DNA from: Cellvibrionaceae bacterium 1162T.S.0a.05
GTDB lineage: Bacteria; Pseudomonadota; Gammaproteobacteria; Pseudomonadales; Cellvibrionaceae
Direction: 5' to 3'
Length of the DNA stretch: 64,000 bases
Assembly: GCA_000964245.1 (NCBI GenBank)
Contig: LANB01000001.1
Coordinates: 909,501-973,500 of the forward strand
Below the pieces are notes generated by a model. The model searched no databases. It was not told the DNA's origin and was given only the letters and a program-made list of their open reading frames with translations. The translations under genes were made by a program, and so were the position numbers. Below are positions 27,862-37,180 of this stretch, piece after piece. Positions within the stretch are counted from its first letter, which is position 1; the number at the start of each line of letters is the position of its first letter.

Positions 27862-29061
27862 ATGAAGAAGGACAAGTCTCGTTCCTTACTCGCGCTAAGC
27901 TCCGCTGCGCTTGCCTTGCCCGGCATGCTTCCCGCCAAATCACAGGCCCAGGATGCCGTGATTCAGGACACGCTGGTCAGTTACCGTTACACCAACTACA
28001 GCGAAACCGCGATTCCCGCAGAATTGAATGATCGCGGCGAGGATTTCGATCGCTATACCATCGACGTTCACCAACTGCGCTTTAAAACTGCGGTGACCCA
28101 GGAAACCGACATTACCATCGACGTGCAATCCGAGACCATGAGCGGGGCCTCGCCCATCTACGTGCTGCCTACGCCGGATGGTCCTATACAGGTCATGAGC
28201 AGCGCGACCATTGAAGAAGCGCGCAACGACGTCGACATCCAATTTACCACTTATGAAAAACGCACCGTCAGTGCGACCGGCATCAGCTACTCTGCTGAAA
28301 ATGATTATCGCTCTTTCGGATTGCGTACCAATTACACCTGGTGGTTCAACGAAAAAAATACCACGGTTGAAGCCGGCGGCAGTGTCTCGCAGGACTTTAT
28401 CGACGCAACCCAGGACCAAAATCCCAACGCGGCAACGCGAATTACCGATGCCGAGCGCCGCAGTGGCAGTTTCAGCCTCGGATTTTCCCAGGTTCTCAGC
28501 CGCTCCACCCTGTTAAGCAGTTCCATTAATATCGCCAATTACACGGGCTATATGTCGGACCCTTACAAGGAAATCTGGATCAGCGAACTCGGTGAGACCG
28601 CCCCGGACAGCCGACCCCACCGCCGCAGCCAATGGGCCTGGTCAAACCGTTTGCGACAGGACGTAAAACCCCTCAACGCTGCGGTGCATTTTGACTACCG
28701 CTACTTCGGTAGCAATTGGGAAATGGACTCACACACCGTCGATTTTCGTTGGGTCCAGGATTTTGGCGGCGGCTGGCAGGTCACGCCTTCAATTCGGTAT
28801 TACACGCAATCAGCCGCTGTTTTTTTCCGCAACTGGTACGACTTCGAACGGACAGATGGTTACCACAGCAGCGATTACCGTCTTTCAGAATATTCCGCCA
28901 TCAGCGCGCGCTTTAAACTCAGCAAAACCTTCCGTCACGGTGCCGTGCATTTGCTATACGAAAATTACACCAGTGACCCCACCAGCGATGACCCACAATT
29001 CGCCAGCCCTGCACTGGTCGACTTCGACTACATCACCGTGGGTTTCGACTGGGTCTTTTAA
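27862..29061 (+). CDS. DUF3570 outer-membrane-type beta protein
   Basis: A 399-residue protein with an N-terminal signal-like segment (SAALALPGMLPAKSQAQ). The mature part is rich in alternating aromatic/polar strands, such as VSYRYTNYSE, VHFDYRYFGSNWEMD and WQVTPSIRYYTQSA, and ends on a terminal Phe (VGFDWVF) as outer-membrane barrels do. Composition and length fit DUF3570. It lies immediately downstream of the DUF4266 lipoprotein, and the two families normally occur together. It is a probable outer-membrane barrel; cargo unknown. Confidence 0.85.
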   Translation: MKKDKSRSLLALSSAALALPGMLPAKSQAQDAVIQDTLVSYRYTNYSETAIPAELNDRGEDFDRYTIDVHQLRFKTAVTQETDITIDVQSETMSGASPIYVLPTPDGPIQVMSSATIEEARNDVDIQFTTYEKRTVSATGISYSAENDYRSFGLRTNYTWWFNEKNTTVEAGGSVSQDFIDATQDQNPNAATRITDAERRSGSFSLGFSQVLSRSTLLSSSINIANYTGYMSDPYKEIWISELGETAPDSRPHRRSQWAWSNRLRQDVKPLNAAVHFDYRYFGSNWEMDSHTVDFRWVQDFGGGWQVTPSIRYYTQSAAVFFRNWYDFERTDGYHSSDYRLSEYSAISARFKLSKTFRHGAVHLLYENYTSDPTSDDPQFASPALVDFDYITVGFDWVF

Positions 29062-29132
29062 ATCCTACCCGTTTTCAAATCCATCATCGCGAGGCACAAT
29101 AGCTTCTCGCCACACACAATAAGGAAGCAGCT

Positions 29133-30188
29133 ATGTTATTTCTGCAAATTCTCGGCGCAGTATTTATTATCGTATTGCTTGTCGCTGCATGGTATGGATG
29201 GAAGGTATTTCGCTTTTTCCGCAAAGTTAAAAGCGGCGCCCTCTATGGCGAGGGCTATGGCCTGGCACTCAGTGTCCTACCCGCGTTGGATCTGGAACTC
29301 GAACGTTCCGATACCGATGCCTGGCAAGTGCAGGAAAAACTTTTTGAACAGGAAAATCTGCTTCGCAAGCTGGGTTTTAGTCATCAACACTACCTTGAAT
29401 GCTATCCCGGCCAAGCGACTGTGCAAGTGTCGCTGTGGAATTACAAACAACAAATGGTGTTTGTTCTTTACGAAGCCACCCCCGATGCCGATGACAACAA
29501 CAGCCAATTTATCATGGAAGCCGCTGTTAAATTTCAGGAAGGCGGCTCACTTTGTGTGAGCAATTCGCCAGACATCAACAATCTACCGCGACCCAAAAAT
29601 CACCCCATTATCAACCTACAAAGCAACGACCCCCGCGAAATACTTAAAAAACTGAAAGCCAGCATTCCTAAGAGCCATAAAATTTCAAAAATAGTCGACA
29701 GTGAAGCCTTCTTCCGCGAGGCCTACGAACAAACCACAGAATATGTTTGGCGTGAAGAAAATCTGCGCAGCGAAAAAGTGCTCGGAATGTTAAGACAGGT
29801 GGGCTTTCAAGACACTGAAGAAAACATGACCGCCCTGATTGAGCATGGAAATTCCGAGCGCTCCTACATGCGTACCAACCAGCTACTCAAACGCATATCA
29901 GAAAACCCTGGAATCACAGCAGCCCAGTGGGAGAGCATGCGCGACCGTCTCGTCATCATCCACCAGGATATGACGCCGGAAACCTTTGTCGCCGCCGTGG
30001 AAGAACTCTGCGCACACTTAAGTGAAGCCCAGGAAGAAATCCTCGAACAACTGATGGAATTCAAAGGCGAATTCCAGCCCTTCAAGGAATTGGAAAAATT
30101 AAAAAAACCGTTGGCTTCCGTGATGAAAGCGAAAAAAGTTGCCAGCATGCGCAAACCCGTTCAGGCGATCGCTTTTTTGCCTCAGTAA
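29133..30188 (+). CDS. membrane-anchored protein of unknown function
   Basis: I do not recognise this 351-residue protein. One N-terminal transmembrane helix (about residues 3-21, FLQILGAVFIIVLLVAAWYG) is followed by a basic stretch (KVFRFFRKVK), so the bulk is probably cytoplasmic. The middle is mixed alpha/beta (YPGQATVQVSLWNYKQQMVF), and the last 150 residues are helical and charged. The stop codon lies 1 nt before the next start, so the two genes are co-translated. It is 71 bp after the DUF3570 gene. Confidence 0.6.
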   Translation: MLFLQILGAVFIIVLLVAAWYGWKVFRFFRKVKSGALYGEGYGLALSVLPALDLELERSDTDAWQVQEKLFEQENLLRKLGFSHQHYLECYPGQATVQVSLWNYKQQMVFVLYEATPDADDNNSQFIMEAAVKFQEGGSLCVSNSPDINNLPRPKNHPIINLQSNDPREILKKLKASIPKSHKISKIVDSEAFFREAYEQTTEYVWREENLRSEKVLGMLRQVGFQDTEENMTALIEHGNSERSYMRTNQLLKRISENPGITAAQWESMRDRLVIIHQDMTPETFVAAVEELCAHLSEAQEEILEQLMEFKGEFQPFKELEKLKKPLASVMKAKKVASMRKPVQAIAFLPQ

Positions 30189-30189
30189 C

Positions 30190-31314
30190 ATGCCAAACCT
30201 GAAAAAACTGCTTTACACCGCGCGTGATGTAGAAGGCAAGGAAGTCTCCAGCTTTATTGAAGCACGCGATGCCAGAGAAGCACTCAGCGTACTGGAATAT
30301 AAAGGCTACACGCAAATACGTTTACATACCGATGCACTCACCAGCATCAAGTCACGCCCGGAACTGGAAGACCTGAGCGACAACGAACTTGCAGCCACTG
30401 CAAAATTTGAAATTCAGGCACACAAAGGGCTCAGTGGCTGGCGCGTCCTCGGTGAAAACCTGCGCGCAAATCGCTATCTTATTGCTGGTGCGCTAGCACT
30501 CGCTGCCTGGGGTGGTTACACGGGGAATAAAACACTGTTTTATTTTGGCCTGGTTGCCGCGCTGATTTTTCCGGCGCTTGCACTTTGGCTTTATCGCATT
30601 CCCCGCCGTTACGATCGCTTACTCAAAGCCTTTTCCTTCGGGCACAACGAAGAAGCTCAAAAACTCATTGACACACTGCGCAGCGCCATGACACAAGATG
30701 AAATGGCTTTTGACCTGGACATTCGTCAAGCCCATTTGGCGATAAACGAAAATAATGTTCAGCAGGTGTATGAAAGCCTCAAACCCTGGCACAGTAAATT
30801 TGCGGCAACACCGGGATTTTTTGAAACGCGCGCCGCTGATATTTTTTTTAGCGCAAACCGCATGGACCTCTACCTAAAAAGCAAACGTCTTGCTTATAAA
30901 AAATCCCCCAGAGATGCCACGATTATTGCCGACCTGGCGCTCGCCGAAGCACGTTATGGCAAGTGTGAGAATGCCGAAGTCTTGTTGCGAAAAGTGCACA
31001 TCGAAGAACTGTCCGCAATGGGGCCACCTTTTATCGCATGGATAAGTGGGCTAATCGCCAAACGCAAAAATCAATCTGCTCTCGCCCAGGAAAAACTCTT
31101 TCAAGCCTTTAACGAATTAAGTGAATACCAGAAAAACCCCGCATCATGGATTTGCCTGGCCTTAATGTTAGGTGACCTGGCGTGCTGTCAGCACAACAAA
31201 AAAATTGACGCGTTCTCGGCAAGCAGCTTGCAAGAATTCTGGCCTATATTGAAAGTCCATGCGGCAAAAGATGTAAAAGAAAAACTCTTACAACTTTACC
31301 CGCAGCTCACATGA
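30190..31314 (+). CDS. membrane protein with GspF-like N-terminus and TPR-like repeats
   Basis: A 374-residue protein of unknown function. The N-terminal 45 residues (LYTARDVEGKEVSSFIEARD, then EALSVLEYKGYTQI) look like the small N-terminal domain of GspF/PilC proteins. Two transmembrane helices lie at about 94-135 (YLIAGALALAAWGGY, FGLVAALIFPALALWLY). The C-terminal ~220 residues form helical repeats resembling TPRs. ATG 30190 follows the upstream TAA by 1 nt; the frame is also open to 30139, inside the previous gene. Neighbours suggest it works with the upstream membrane protein and possibly ApbE. Confidence 0.6.
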   Translation: MPNLKKLLYTARDVEGKEVSSFIEARDAREALSVLEYKGYTQIRLHTDALTSIKSRPELEDLSDNELAATAKFEIQAHKGLSGWRVLGENLRANRYLIAGALALAAWGGYTGNKTLFYFGLVAALIFPALALWLYRIPRRYDRLLKAFSFGHNEEAQKLIDTLRSAMTQDEMAFDLDIRQAHLAINENNVQQVYESLKPWHSKFAATPGFFETRAADIFFSANRMDLYLKSKRLAYKKSPRDATIIADLALAEARYGKCENAEVLLRKVHIEELSAMGPPFIAWISGLIAKRKNQSALAQEKLFQAFNELSEYQKNPASWICLALMLGDLACCQHNKKIDAFSASSLQEFWPILKVHAAKDVKEKLLQLYPQLT

Positions 31315-31338
31315 CGAGCCGCGCTTTAATTATGCGAT

Positions 31339-32232
31339 ATGAACTTTCTCAATCATCAATTTAAAGCCCTGGGCAGCATTTGCGAATTCAAGTTGTACCT
31401 TGAAGAAACAGAAGCGCCCCGCGTTTTCGCCTACCTCGAAGAACTTGTACTCGGATTTCAAGCCAAATACTCGCGCTACCGGGATGACAGCATTACCGCA
31501 CAAATCAACCAACATGCGGGGAGCCTTACCTTTGTCGAGGTTGATGAAGAAACAGCTTCCCTACTGAATTACGCAGACAACCTTTTTGAACAAAGCGACG
31601 GGCTTTTTGATATTACCTCCGGCATTTTACGCCGCGTTTGGGACTTTTCTTCGAACACACTTCCTCGGGAAGAGCATCTGGCCAGCATTCTCCCAAAAAT
31701 TGGCTGGCAAAAAGTTGAACGAAAAAATCATTCAATACGCTTACCTGAAAAAGGAATGGAAATTGATTTTGGCGGCTACGTAAAAGAATACATCGCCGAT
31801 GTGTGCGCAACGCACTGCATGAACATGCATATTAATCACGGCCTGATTAACCTCGGCGGTGACGTGCGTATTATTGGCCCTCACCCAAATGGGGAAAGTT
31901 GGAAGGTCGGCATACAACACCCCCGACAACCCGGCAAGGCTATCGCCACCATCGACGTTCCACATGGTGCCGTCGCCACCAGTGGCGATTACGAGCGTTT
32001 TATGATTATCGGCGAAAGACGCTACTGCCACATACTGAACCCGCACACCGGCAAAAGTATTCGCCCCTGGTATTCGGGCTTGAGTGTGGTTGCCGAACAC
32101 TGCTTAATCGCAGGTTCGTTTACGACCATTGGTTTGATGAAAAGCGAAACAAATAAAAACTGGATAGCAGAAAGTGGCTTGCCCTGGTTGGGGGTCGACC
32201 AGGAAATGAAACTTCACGGCGAACTGGCCTAG
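31339..32232 (+). CDS. apbE: FAD:protein FMN transferase (ApbE family)
   Basis: Attaches FMN covalently to Thr/Ser of target flavoproteins. It has 297 residues. ApbE motifs: FKALGSICEF at the N-terminus, DFGGYVKEYIADV, INLGGDVRIIG, and HILNPHTGKSIRPW (Mg/FAD site). No signal peptide or lipobox is present, and an in-frame stop lies 4 codons upstream (31327-31329), so it is probably cytoplasmic, unlike most periplasmic ApbE lipoproteins. It is the last gene of the DUF4266/DUF3570 cluster and convergent with folK. No obvious flavinylation target (FMN-binding [ST]GA[ST] domain) is encoded in the window. Confidence 0.9.
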   Translation: MNFLNHQFKALGSICEFKLYLEETEAPRVFAYLEELVLGFQAKYSRYRDDSITAQINQHAGSLTFVEVDEETASLLNYADNLFEQSDGLFDITSGILRRVWDFSSNTLPREEHLASILPKIGWQKVERKNHSIRLPEKGMEIDFGGYVKEYIADVCATHCMNMHINHGLINLGGDVRIIGPHPNGESWKVGIQHPRQPGKAIATIDVPHGAVATSGDYERFMIIGERRYCHILNPHTGKSIRPWYSGLSVVAEHCLIAGSFTTIGLMKSETNKNWIAESGLPWLGVDQEMKLHGELA

Positions 32233-32723
32233 GTTTGCGGCTTTAATTCAACACGCCAAAGTTTTTGTTTTTCCTTATCAAAACTGTCCCATAAAGCGGT
32301 ATAAGTCTCGCCCGTTTCAGGGTGTTTTCCTTCAGGGTACATTTCCGAGAGCGGCAACAACACAAAGGCGTTTTTTAAAATCTCATCGCGCGGCAGGGTA
32401 ATGCCGCCGTGAACGCCCACCAGGTCACCCACCAGCAGCACATCAATATCCAGGGTTCGCGGACTGAACTTTGGCAAACTGCGATCGCGGCCTGCACGGT
32501 TTTCAATATCACGCAGCAATTCAACCAAAGCAGCAACATCCAATTCAGTTTCAACCTTTACAACAAGATTGATAAAGTCGCTGCCTTCAAAACCAACGGA
32601 TTCACTTTCGTACACAGGGGAAAGCTGAACCTCACCAAACGCCTTGGCCAATTCAGTTAGCGCAAAGTGTATATTGCGAGCGCGATCAACATTTGAACCT
32701 AAACCCAAAAAAACCACAGCCAT
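32229..32723 (-). CDS. folK: HPPK (6-hydroxymethyl-7,8-dihydropterin pyrophosphokinase)
   Basis: Transfers pyrophosphate from ATP to hydroxymethyl-dihydropterin in folate synthesis. It has 164 residues: VFLGLGSNVDRARNI, SPVYESESVGF, FINLVVKVETEL, and FSPRTLDIDVLLVGD (catalytic acidic residues). The open frame extends 38 codons upstream through a low-complexity TTTACGCTT-like repeat tract; ATG 32723 gives the family start MAVVFLGLGSN. It lies 46 bp after folB and overlaps the convergent apbE by 4 bp. Confidence 0.95.
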   Translation of the reverse strand: MAVVFLGLGSNVDRARNIHFALTELAKAFGEVQLSPVYESESVGFEGSDFINLVVKVETELDVAALVELLRDIENRAGRDRSLPKFSPRTLDIDVLLVGDLVGVHGGITLPRDEILKNAFVLLPLSEMYPEGKHPETGETYTALWDSFDKEKQKLWRVELKPQT

Positions 32724-32769
32724 TCTTTTTACCTTTACGCTTGCTTTTGCCTTTACGCTTATTCTTGCC

Positions 32770-33135
32770 TTACGCTTGCTGGGGCAGCTCACCACGTTCA
32801 ATACGCACGCCAACATTTTTTGCTCCGCGTAACGCACCGGGCTTACTCACACTTAAACGCAGCCAGGGCACGGAAAATTCTTCGCGGATTATGCCAGCAA
32901 TTTGTTCGGCCATGGACTCGACTAACAAAAACTCAGCATTTTCAACAAAACTGATTAAACGCTTGGCGACGGCTTTGTAATTCAAAGCGTATTGAATATC
33001 ATCCGTCGCCGCCGCCTGACTGATGTCATGTGCCATTTCGATATCGAGGCTCACAACTTGTTTCACTTCTCGCTCCCACTCATAAATACCGATGATGGTT
33101 TCGATTTTCAGGTCATTGATATAAACAATATCCAT
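32770..33135 (-). CDS. folB: dihydroneopterin aldolase
   Basis: Cleaves dihydroneopterin to hydroxymethyl-dihydropterin, the substrate of FolK. It has 121 residues: MDIVYINDLKIETIIGIYEWE, LNYKAVAKRLISFVENAEF, and LVESMAEQIAG. The frame runs upstream to 33186, inside tsaD; ATG 33135 is the family start. It sits 14 bp downstream of tsaD and upstream of folK on the same strand. The plsY gene often found near here is not present. Confidence 0.95.
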   Translation of the reverse strand: MDIVYINDLKIETIIGIYEWEREVKQVVSLDIEMAHDISQAAATDDIQYALNYKAVAKRLISFVENAEFLLVESMAEQIAGIIREEFSVPWLRLSVSKPGALRGAKNVGVRIERGELPQQA

Positions 33136-33149
33136 AAAATAACTACCGT

Positions 33150-34184
33150 TTAACTGCCGAGAGCGGGCAGGGTCTGCATATCCCAACGCGGAAACACATC
33201 CACCGCCAAATCATTGTGTTGCCCCGCCAACAAACGCTGACAACCTGCGTAAGCAATCATGGCGCCGTTGTCGGTACAAAAAGCGGGGCGCGCGTAGTAC
33301 ACACTTTTATTAATTTTTGCCAACGCCTTTTCGAGTTTTTCGCGCAGGCGTGTATTGGCCGACACGCCGCCCGCAATAATCAAGGTTTGGTGGCCCGTTT
33401 GTTCGAGCGCGCGGCGGCATTTTATCGTGAGGGTATCGACCACCGCTTCCTGAAAGGCCCAGGCAATATCGGCACAGCATTGGTCGTCCGGCAACCCGTT
33501 CTCACCGGCGTGTTCTGTCACAGTATTCAGGGTGTAGGTTTTCAAGCCGCTAAAGCTGAATTCCAGGCCGGGCCGATCCACCATGGGCCGCGGGAATTTA
33601 AATCGTTCAGGCTTACCTTTTTCCGCGAGTTTGGCAATTTGCGGCCCCCCAGGATAATCGAGGTCCAGCATCTTTGCCGCTTTATCGAAGGCCTCACCAG
33701 CAGCATCGTCGAGCGACTCGCCGAGAATCTCGTATTTGCCAATGCCCTGCACATCCACCAATTGCGTGTGACCGCCGGAAACCAATAAGGCAACAAAAGG
33801 GAAAGCCGGCGGACTGTCTTCCAATAAAGGTGCGAGCAAGTGCCCTTCCATATGATGCACACCTAGCGCTTTGCAGCCCCAGGCGTAGGCGAGCGAGCGA
33901 CCAAAACACGCCCCCACCAACAAGGCACCGATCAAACCCGGGCCTGCGGTATAGGCGACGGCGTCCATGTCCTTCCCTTCGCTGCCACTCTCTTTTAATA
34001 CGTCATCAATTAACGGAACGAGTTTACGAACATGGTCACGCGAGGCCAGTTCCGGTACCACACCGCCATATTCCGAATGCAGTTTGACCTGGGAATAGAG
34101 CTTGTGGGCGAGCAAACCCCGGTCGCTGTCGTACACAGCCACCCCGGTTTCATCACAGGAGGTTTCGATACCTAAAACTCGCAT
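33150..34184 (-). CDS. tsaD: tRNA threonylcarbamoyladenosine transferase subunit TsaD
   Basis: Catalytic subunit for t6A37 modification of ANN-decoding tRNAs. It has 344 residues of the ASKHA fold: [17 protein letters not shown], metal-binding [27 protein letters not shown] and [12 protein letters not shown]. It is divergent from rpsU as in many gammaproteobacteria and heads a tsaD-folB-folK transcript. Confidence 0.97.
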   Translation of the reverse strand: MRVLGIETSCDETGVAVYDSDRGLLAHKLYSQVKLHSEYGGVVPELASRDHVRKLVPLIDDVLKESGSEGKDMDAVAYTAGPGLIGALLVGACFGRSLAYAWGCKALGVHHMEGHLLAPLLEDSPPAFPFVALLVSGGHTQLVDVQGIGKYEILGESLDDAAGEAFDKAAKMLDLDYPGGPQIAKLAEKGKPERFKFPRPMVDRPGLEFSFSGLKTYTLNTVTEHAGENGLPDDQCCADIAWAFQEAVVDTLTIKCRRALEQTGHQTLIIAGGVSANTRLREKLEKALAKINKSVYYARPAFCTDNGAMIAYAGCQRLLAGQHNDLAVDVFPRWDMQTLPALGS

Positions 34185-34284
34185 GGGCGCTTCGCTCTAC
34201 TCAAAAGGGCGGAAACCATAGCATAAACACACAAATTGGGGGTACAAGGCCCAGGAAATAAGCCCTTCCGGGTCATTTAATGAC

Positions 34285-34313
34285 TTGAAGCTATACTCCT
34301 ATGTGTATAAAAT
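34285..34313 (+). promoter_or_regulatory. sigma-70 promoter of the rpsU-yqeY-dnaG-rpoD group
   Basis: TTGAAG (34285-34290) and TAAAAT (34308-34313) with a 17-bp spacer, a near-consensus promoter about 70 bp upstream of rpsU. The leader contains a small hairpin GGGAG-TTCGG-CTCCC. The position matches the macromolecular-synthesis operon promoter in related bacteria. Confidence 0.6.
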
Positions 34314-34384
34314 CGCGACCCCACGAAGGGAGTTCGGCTCCCGGAAGATTGAAACTTATTGAAAACCCTTAAACAGGTACATTT

Positions 34385-34600
34385 ATGCCTTCAGTAAAAC
34401 TGAAAGAGAACGAACCTTTTGACATTGCTTTGCGCCGTTTCAAGCGCTCTTGCGAAAAAGCCGGTGTACTGGCTGAAGTTCGCCGCCGCGAATTCTACGA
34501 GAAGCCCACTTCCGTACGTAAGCGCAAAGCCGCTGCCGCTGTTAAGCGTCACGCCAAAAAGGTTAGCCGCGAAAACCGCAAGTTCCAACGCCTCTACTAA
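34385..34600 (+). CDS. rpsU: 30S ribosomal protein S21
   Basis: Small-subunit protein next to the anti-Shine-Dalgarno region. It is 71 residues, very basic: [32 protein letters not shown] and a Lys/Arg-rich tail ending in RKFQRLY. It leads the rpsU-yqeY-dnaG-rpoD group. Confidence 0.98.
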   Translation: MPSVKLKENEPFDIALRRFKRSCEKAGVLAEVRRREFYEKPTSVRKRKAAAAVKRHAKKVSRENRKFQRLY

Positions 34601-34631
34601 GACTCCCTTTTAGCTTGCCGAGCGAGCCATC

Positions 34632-35078
34632 ATGAGTCAGATCAAGGCCTCCATTTCGGATTCCGTCAAAGACGCCATGCGAGCCAAAGACAAGGCCCGC
34701 CTCGGCGTCTTGCGCATGTTAATGGCGGAATTCAAACGCGTTGAAGTCGACGAGCGCATCGAGCTCGATGACGACCGCGTGCTCGTCATCCTCGACAAGC
34801 AGCTGAAACAGCGCAAAGACTCCGCCAAACAATACACCGACGCGGGGCGCGAGGATCTGGCCGAACAGGAAACCTTCGAAATTTCCGTTATTCAGGATTT
34901 CATGCCCGCTGCCCTTAGCAACGAAGAAATTGAAAGCCTGCTCAAGGCCGCCATTGCCGAAACCGGTGCTGAAAGCATGCGCGATATGGGCAAGGTGATG
35001 GCCATCGTCAAACCCCAGGTGCAAGGCCGCGCTGACATGGGTGAAGTGAGCAAACTGGTTAAAAGCCTCCTCGGCTGA
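34632..35078 (+). CDS. GatB/YqeY domain protein
   Basis: A 148-residue YqeY-type protein. It has the helical tail domain that in GatB contacts tRNA: KARLGVLRMLMAEFKRVEVD, KQLKQRKDSAKQYTDAGR, and DMGKVMAIVKPQVQGRADMG. A role linked to tRNA or amidotransferase is plausible but not proven. It lies between rpsU and dnaG, a conserved placement. Confidence 0.92.
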   Translation: MSQIKASISDSVKDAMRAKDKARLGVLRMLMAEFKRVEVDERIELDDDRVLVILDKQLKQRKDSAKQYTDAGREDLAEQETFEISVIQDFMPAALSNEEIESLLKAAIAETGAESMRDMGKVMAIVKPQVQGRADMGEVSKLVKSLLG

Positions 35079-35199
35079 TTGGCCAAGCCCCAAACTGTTA
35101 CTTGCTGTTTACCCAACCTGTTCTGAATTCGAGTAGTGACTGAATTACAGCGGTCAAGAGTGGCTGCCATTCAGCAAATAGCTGTACACTCCCTCCCCT

Positions 35200-37089
35200 A
35201 TGAGCCGTATTCCCCAAAGTTTTATTGACGACCTGCTCAACCGCCTCGACATCGTTGAAGTGGTGGACCACCGCGTAAAACTGAAAAAAGCCGGTAAAAA
35301 CTACAGCGCCTGCTGCCCCTTTCACGAAGAAAAAACCCCCTCCTTTACGGTCAGCCCGGACAAACAGTTCTATTACTGCTTCGGCTGTGGCGCCACCGGC
35401 AATGCCATCGGTTTCTTGATGGAATACGAACGCCAGGGCTTTATCGACGCCGTCGAAAGCCTGGCCAAAACTGCCGGTTTGGAAATTCCCCGCGAAGAAC
35501 GCAGCCGCCATCAAATTGAACAGGAAAGCCGCAGCAAGCAGCTCTACCGCATACTCGAACAGGCCGCCGCCTTTTATCAGCAACAATTGCGCGAACACCC
35601 GCACAAACACCGTGCCGTGCAATACCTCAAGAATCGCGGCCTCAGCGGCCACATCGCCAAAAGCTTTGGTATCGGCTACGCGCCGCCAGGTTGGGACAAT
35701 TTACTGATCAAACTCGGGCAAACAGAAGCCGACCAGGCCCTCCTGATTGAAAGCGGACTCGCCATCCACAAAGTGGAAGAAAAGAAACTCTACGACCGCT
35801 TTCGCGACCGCATCATGTTCCCCATTCGCGACTCCCGCGGCCGGGTGATTGGCTTTGGCGGCCGCGTTTTGAACAACGACAAACCCAAATACCTCAACTC
35901 CCCGGAAACCCCGGTATTCCATAAAGGTCAGGAACTCTACGGCCTTTATGAAAGCCGCCAGGTGCGCGAACAACACAGTAACCTTGTCGTGGTGGAAGGC
36001 TACATGGATGTGATCGCCCTCGCGCAATATCAAATTCATAATGCGGTGGCCACCCTCGGCACGGCCTGTGGTGAAGACCATTTGCGTCTCGCCTTTCGCA
36101 GCGTGAGCGAAGTGGTTTTCTGTTTTGACGGCGACAACGCCGGTCGCACCGCAGCCAAGCGCGCCTTACTCGCCGCCTTGCCCACAATGGAAGATGGCCG
36201 TCAGGTTAAATTCCTGTTTTTGCCGGAAGGTCAGGACCCGGATTCACTGGTCCGCCAAATTGGCAAAGACCGTTTACTTGCGCAGCTAAAATCCGCCACC
36301 CCGCTGGAAGAATTCCTCTTTGATGTCGCCGCCGAAGGCCTCGACACCAACAGCATGGAAGGCCGTGCGCGCTTCAGCAAAATTGCCGCGCCGCTGCTTA
36401 ACAGCCTGCCGAAAGGCGTGTACCGCGAACTCATGTTTAGCAACCTCGCCAAGCGCACCGGGCTCGACCAGCAAACCCTGATCGAACTCACCCAGGAAAA
36501 AATCGAACTCGCCATTGAGGAACCCGCGCCGGAAGAACCTCCCCGCCAAGGGTTGGCGTCGCCACCCCCACCTGAATTTGCAGGCGAGAATCCGCAGCAA
36601 CCCGAACTTGCACCGCAAAAACGCTTTTCCGCCGTCAGGCTCAACCCCGTACAAGCCGCAACCCTACTGCTATTGGACAATATCGAACTCGCGCGCGAGG
36701 TCAAAGTCGAACTGGAACGTCACGACAATGCCGACAGCGATACCCAAAGGCTCTACACCCTGCTGGATTACATCGAAAAGCGTCCGAACAGCAAATTCCA
36801 CAACATTCTGGGTTACTGGGGCGGCACCTTCGGCTTTGAAGCCCAGCAGGAACTGGCCAACCTCATCGCCAACTCCTTTTTCAGCAGCACCAAAAAGCTC
36901 AGCACCTACGACGCTATTCAGGAATTGGAAGCCGCTTTCCGCAAAATTAACGAGGGCCATCGCAAGGCCAGCTTGCAGCGGGAACTGGCCGAACTCAGCG
37001 CATTAGGCAGCCGCAACCTCAATGACGAGCAAAAGCAACGCCTGCGAGAACTCACTCGTGCCATCACGATGAAAAATACAGCACATTAA
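35200..37089 (+). CDS. dnaG: DNA primase
   Basis: Makes RNA primers for replication. It has 629 residues: N-terminal CHC2 zinc-binding domain (CCPFHEEKTPSF and YYCFGCGATGN, residues about 40-70), TOPRIM core with VVEGYMDVIAL and CFDGDNAGRTAA, a Pro-rich linker (EEPAPEEPPRQG, about 440-470), and a C-terminal helicase-binding helical domain. Length is slightly above the E. coli enzyme because of the linker. Confidence 0.97.
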   Translation: MSRIPQSFIDDLLNRLDIVEVVDHRVKLKKAGKNYSACCPFHEEKTPSFTVSPDKQFYYCFGCGATGNAIGFLMEYERQGFIDAVESLAKTAGLEIPREERSRHQIEQESRSKQLYRILEQAAAFYQQQLREHPHKHRAVQYLKNRGLSGHIAKSFGIGYAPPGWDNLLIKLGQTEADQALLIESGLAIHKVEEKKLYDRFRDRIMFPIRDSRGRVIGFGGRVLNNDKPKYLNSPETPVFHKGQELYGLYESRQVREQHSNLVVVEGYMDVIALAQYQIHNAVATLGTACGEDHLRLAFRSVSEVVFCFDGDNAGRTAAKRALLAALPTMEDGRQVKFLFLPEGQDPDSLVRQIGKDRLLAQLKSATPLEEFLFDVAAEGLDTNSMEGRARFSKIAAPLLNSLPKGVYRELMFSNLAKRTGLDQQTLIELTQEKIELAIEEPAPEEPPRQGLASPPPPEFAGENPQQPELAPQKRFSAVRLNPVQAATLLLLDNIELAREVKVELERHDNADSDTQRLYTLLDYIEKRPNSKFHNILGYWGGTFGFEAQQELANLIANSFFSSTKKLSTYDAIQELEAAFRKINEGHRKASLQRELAELSALGSRNLNDEQKQRLRELTRAITMKNTAH

Positions 37090-37102
37090 TGCATTGATAT
37101 CC

Positions 37103-37131
37103 TGTATCTCGGCCCCATATCCCGATATAAT
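37103..37131 (+). promoter_or_regulatory. possible internal promoter before rpoD
   Basis: A perfect TATAAT (37126-37131) lies in the 91-bp dnaG-rpoD gap, 49 bp before the rpoD start. The -35 at 17-bp spacing is TGTATC (37103-37108), which is weak. rpoD commonly has its own internal promoter in this operon. Confidence 0.4.
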
Positions 37132-37180
37132 CGCCGGCTACCCGGAAACCACCCAAGATTTACACGCCACAGGAACCTGA

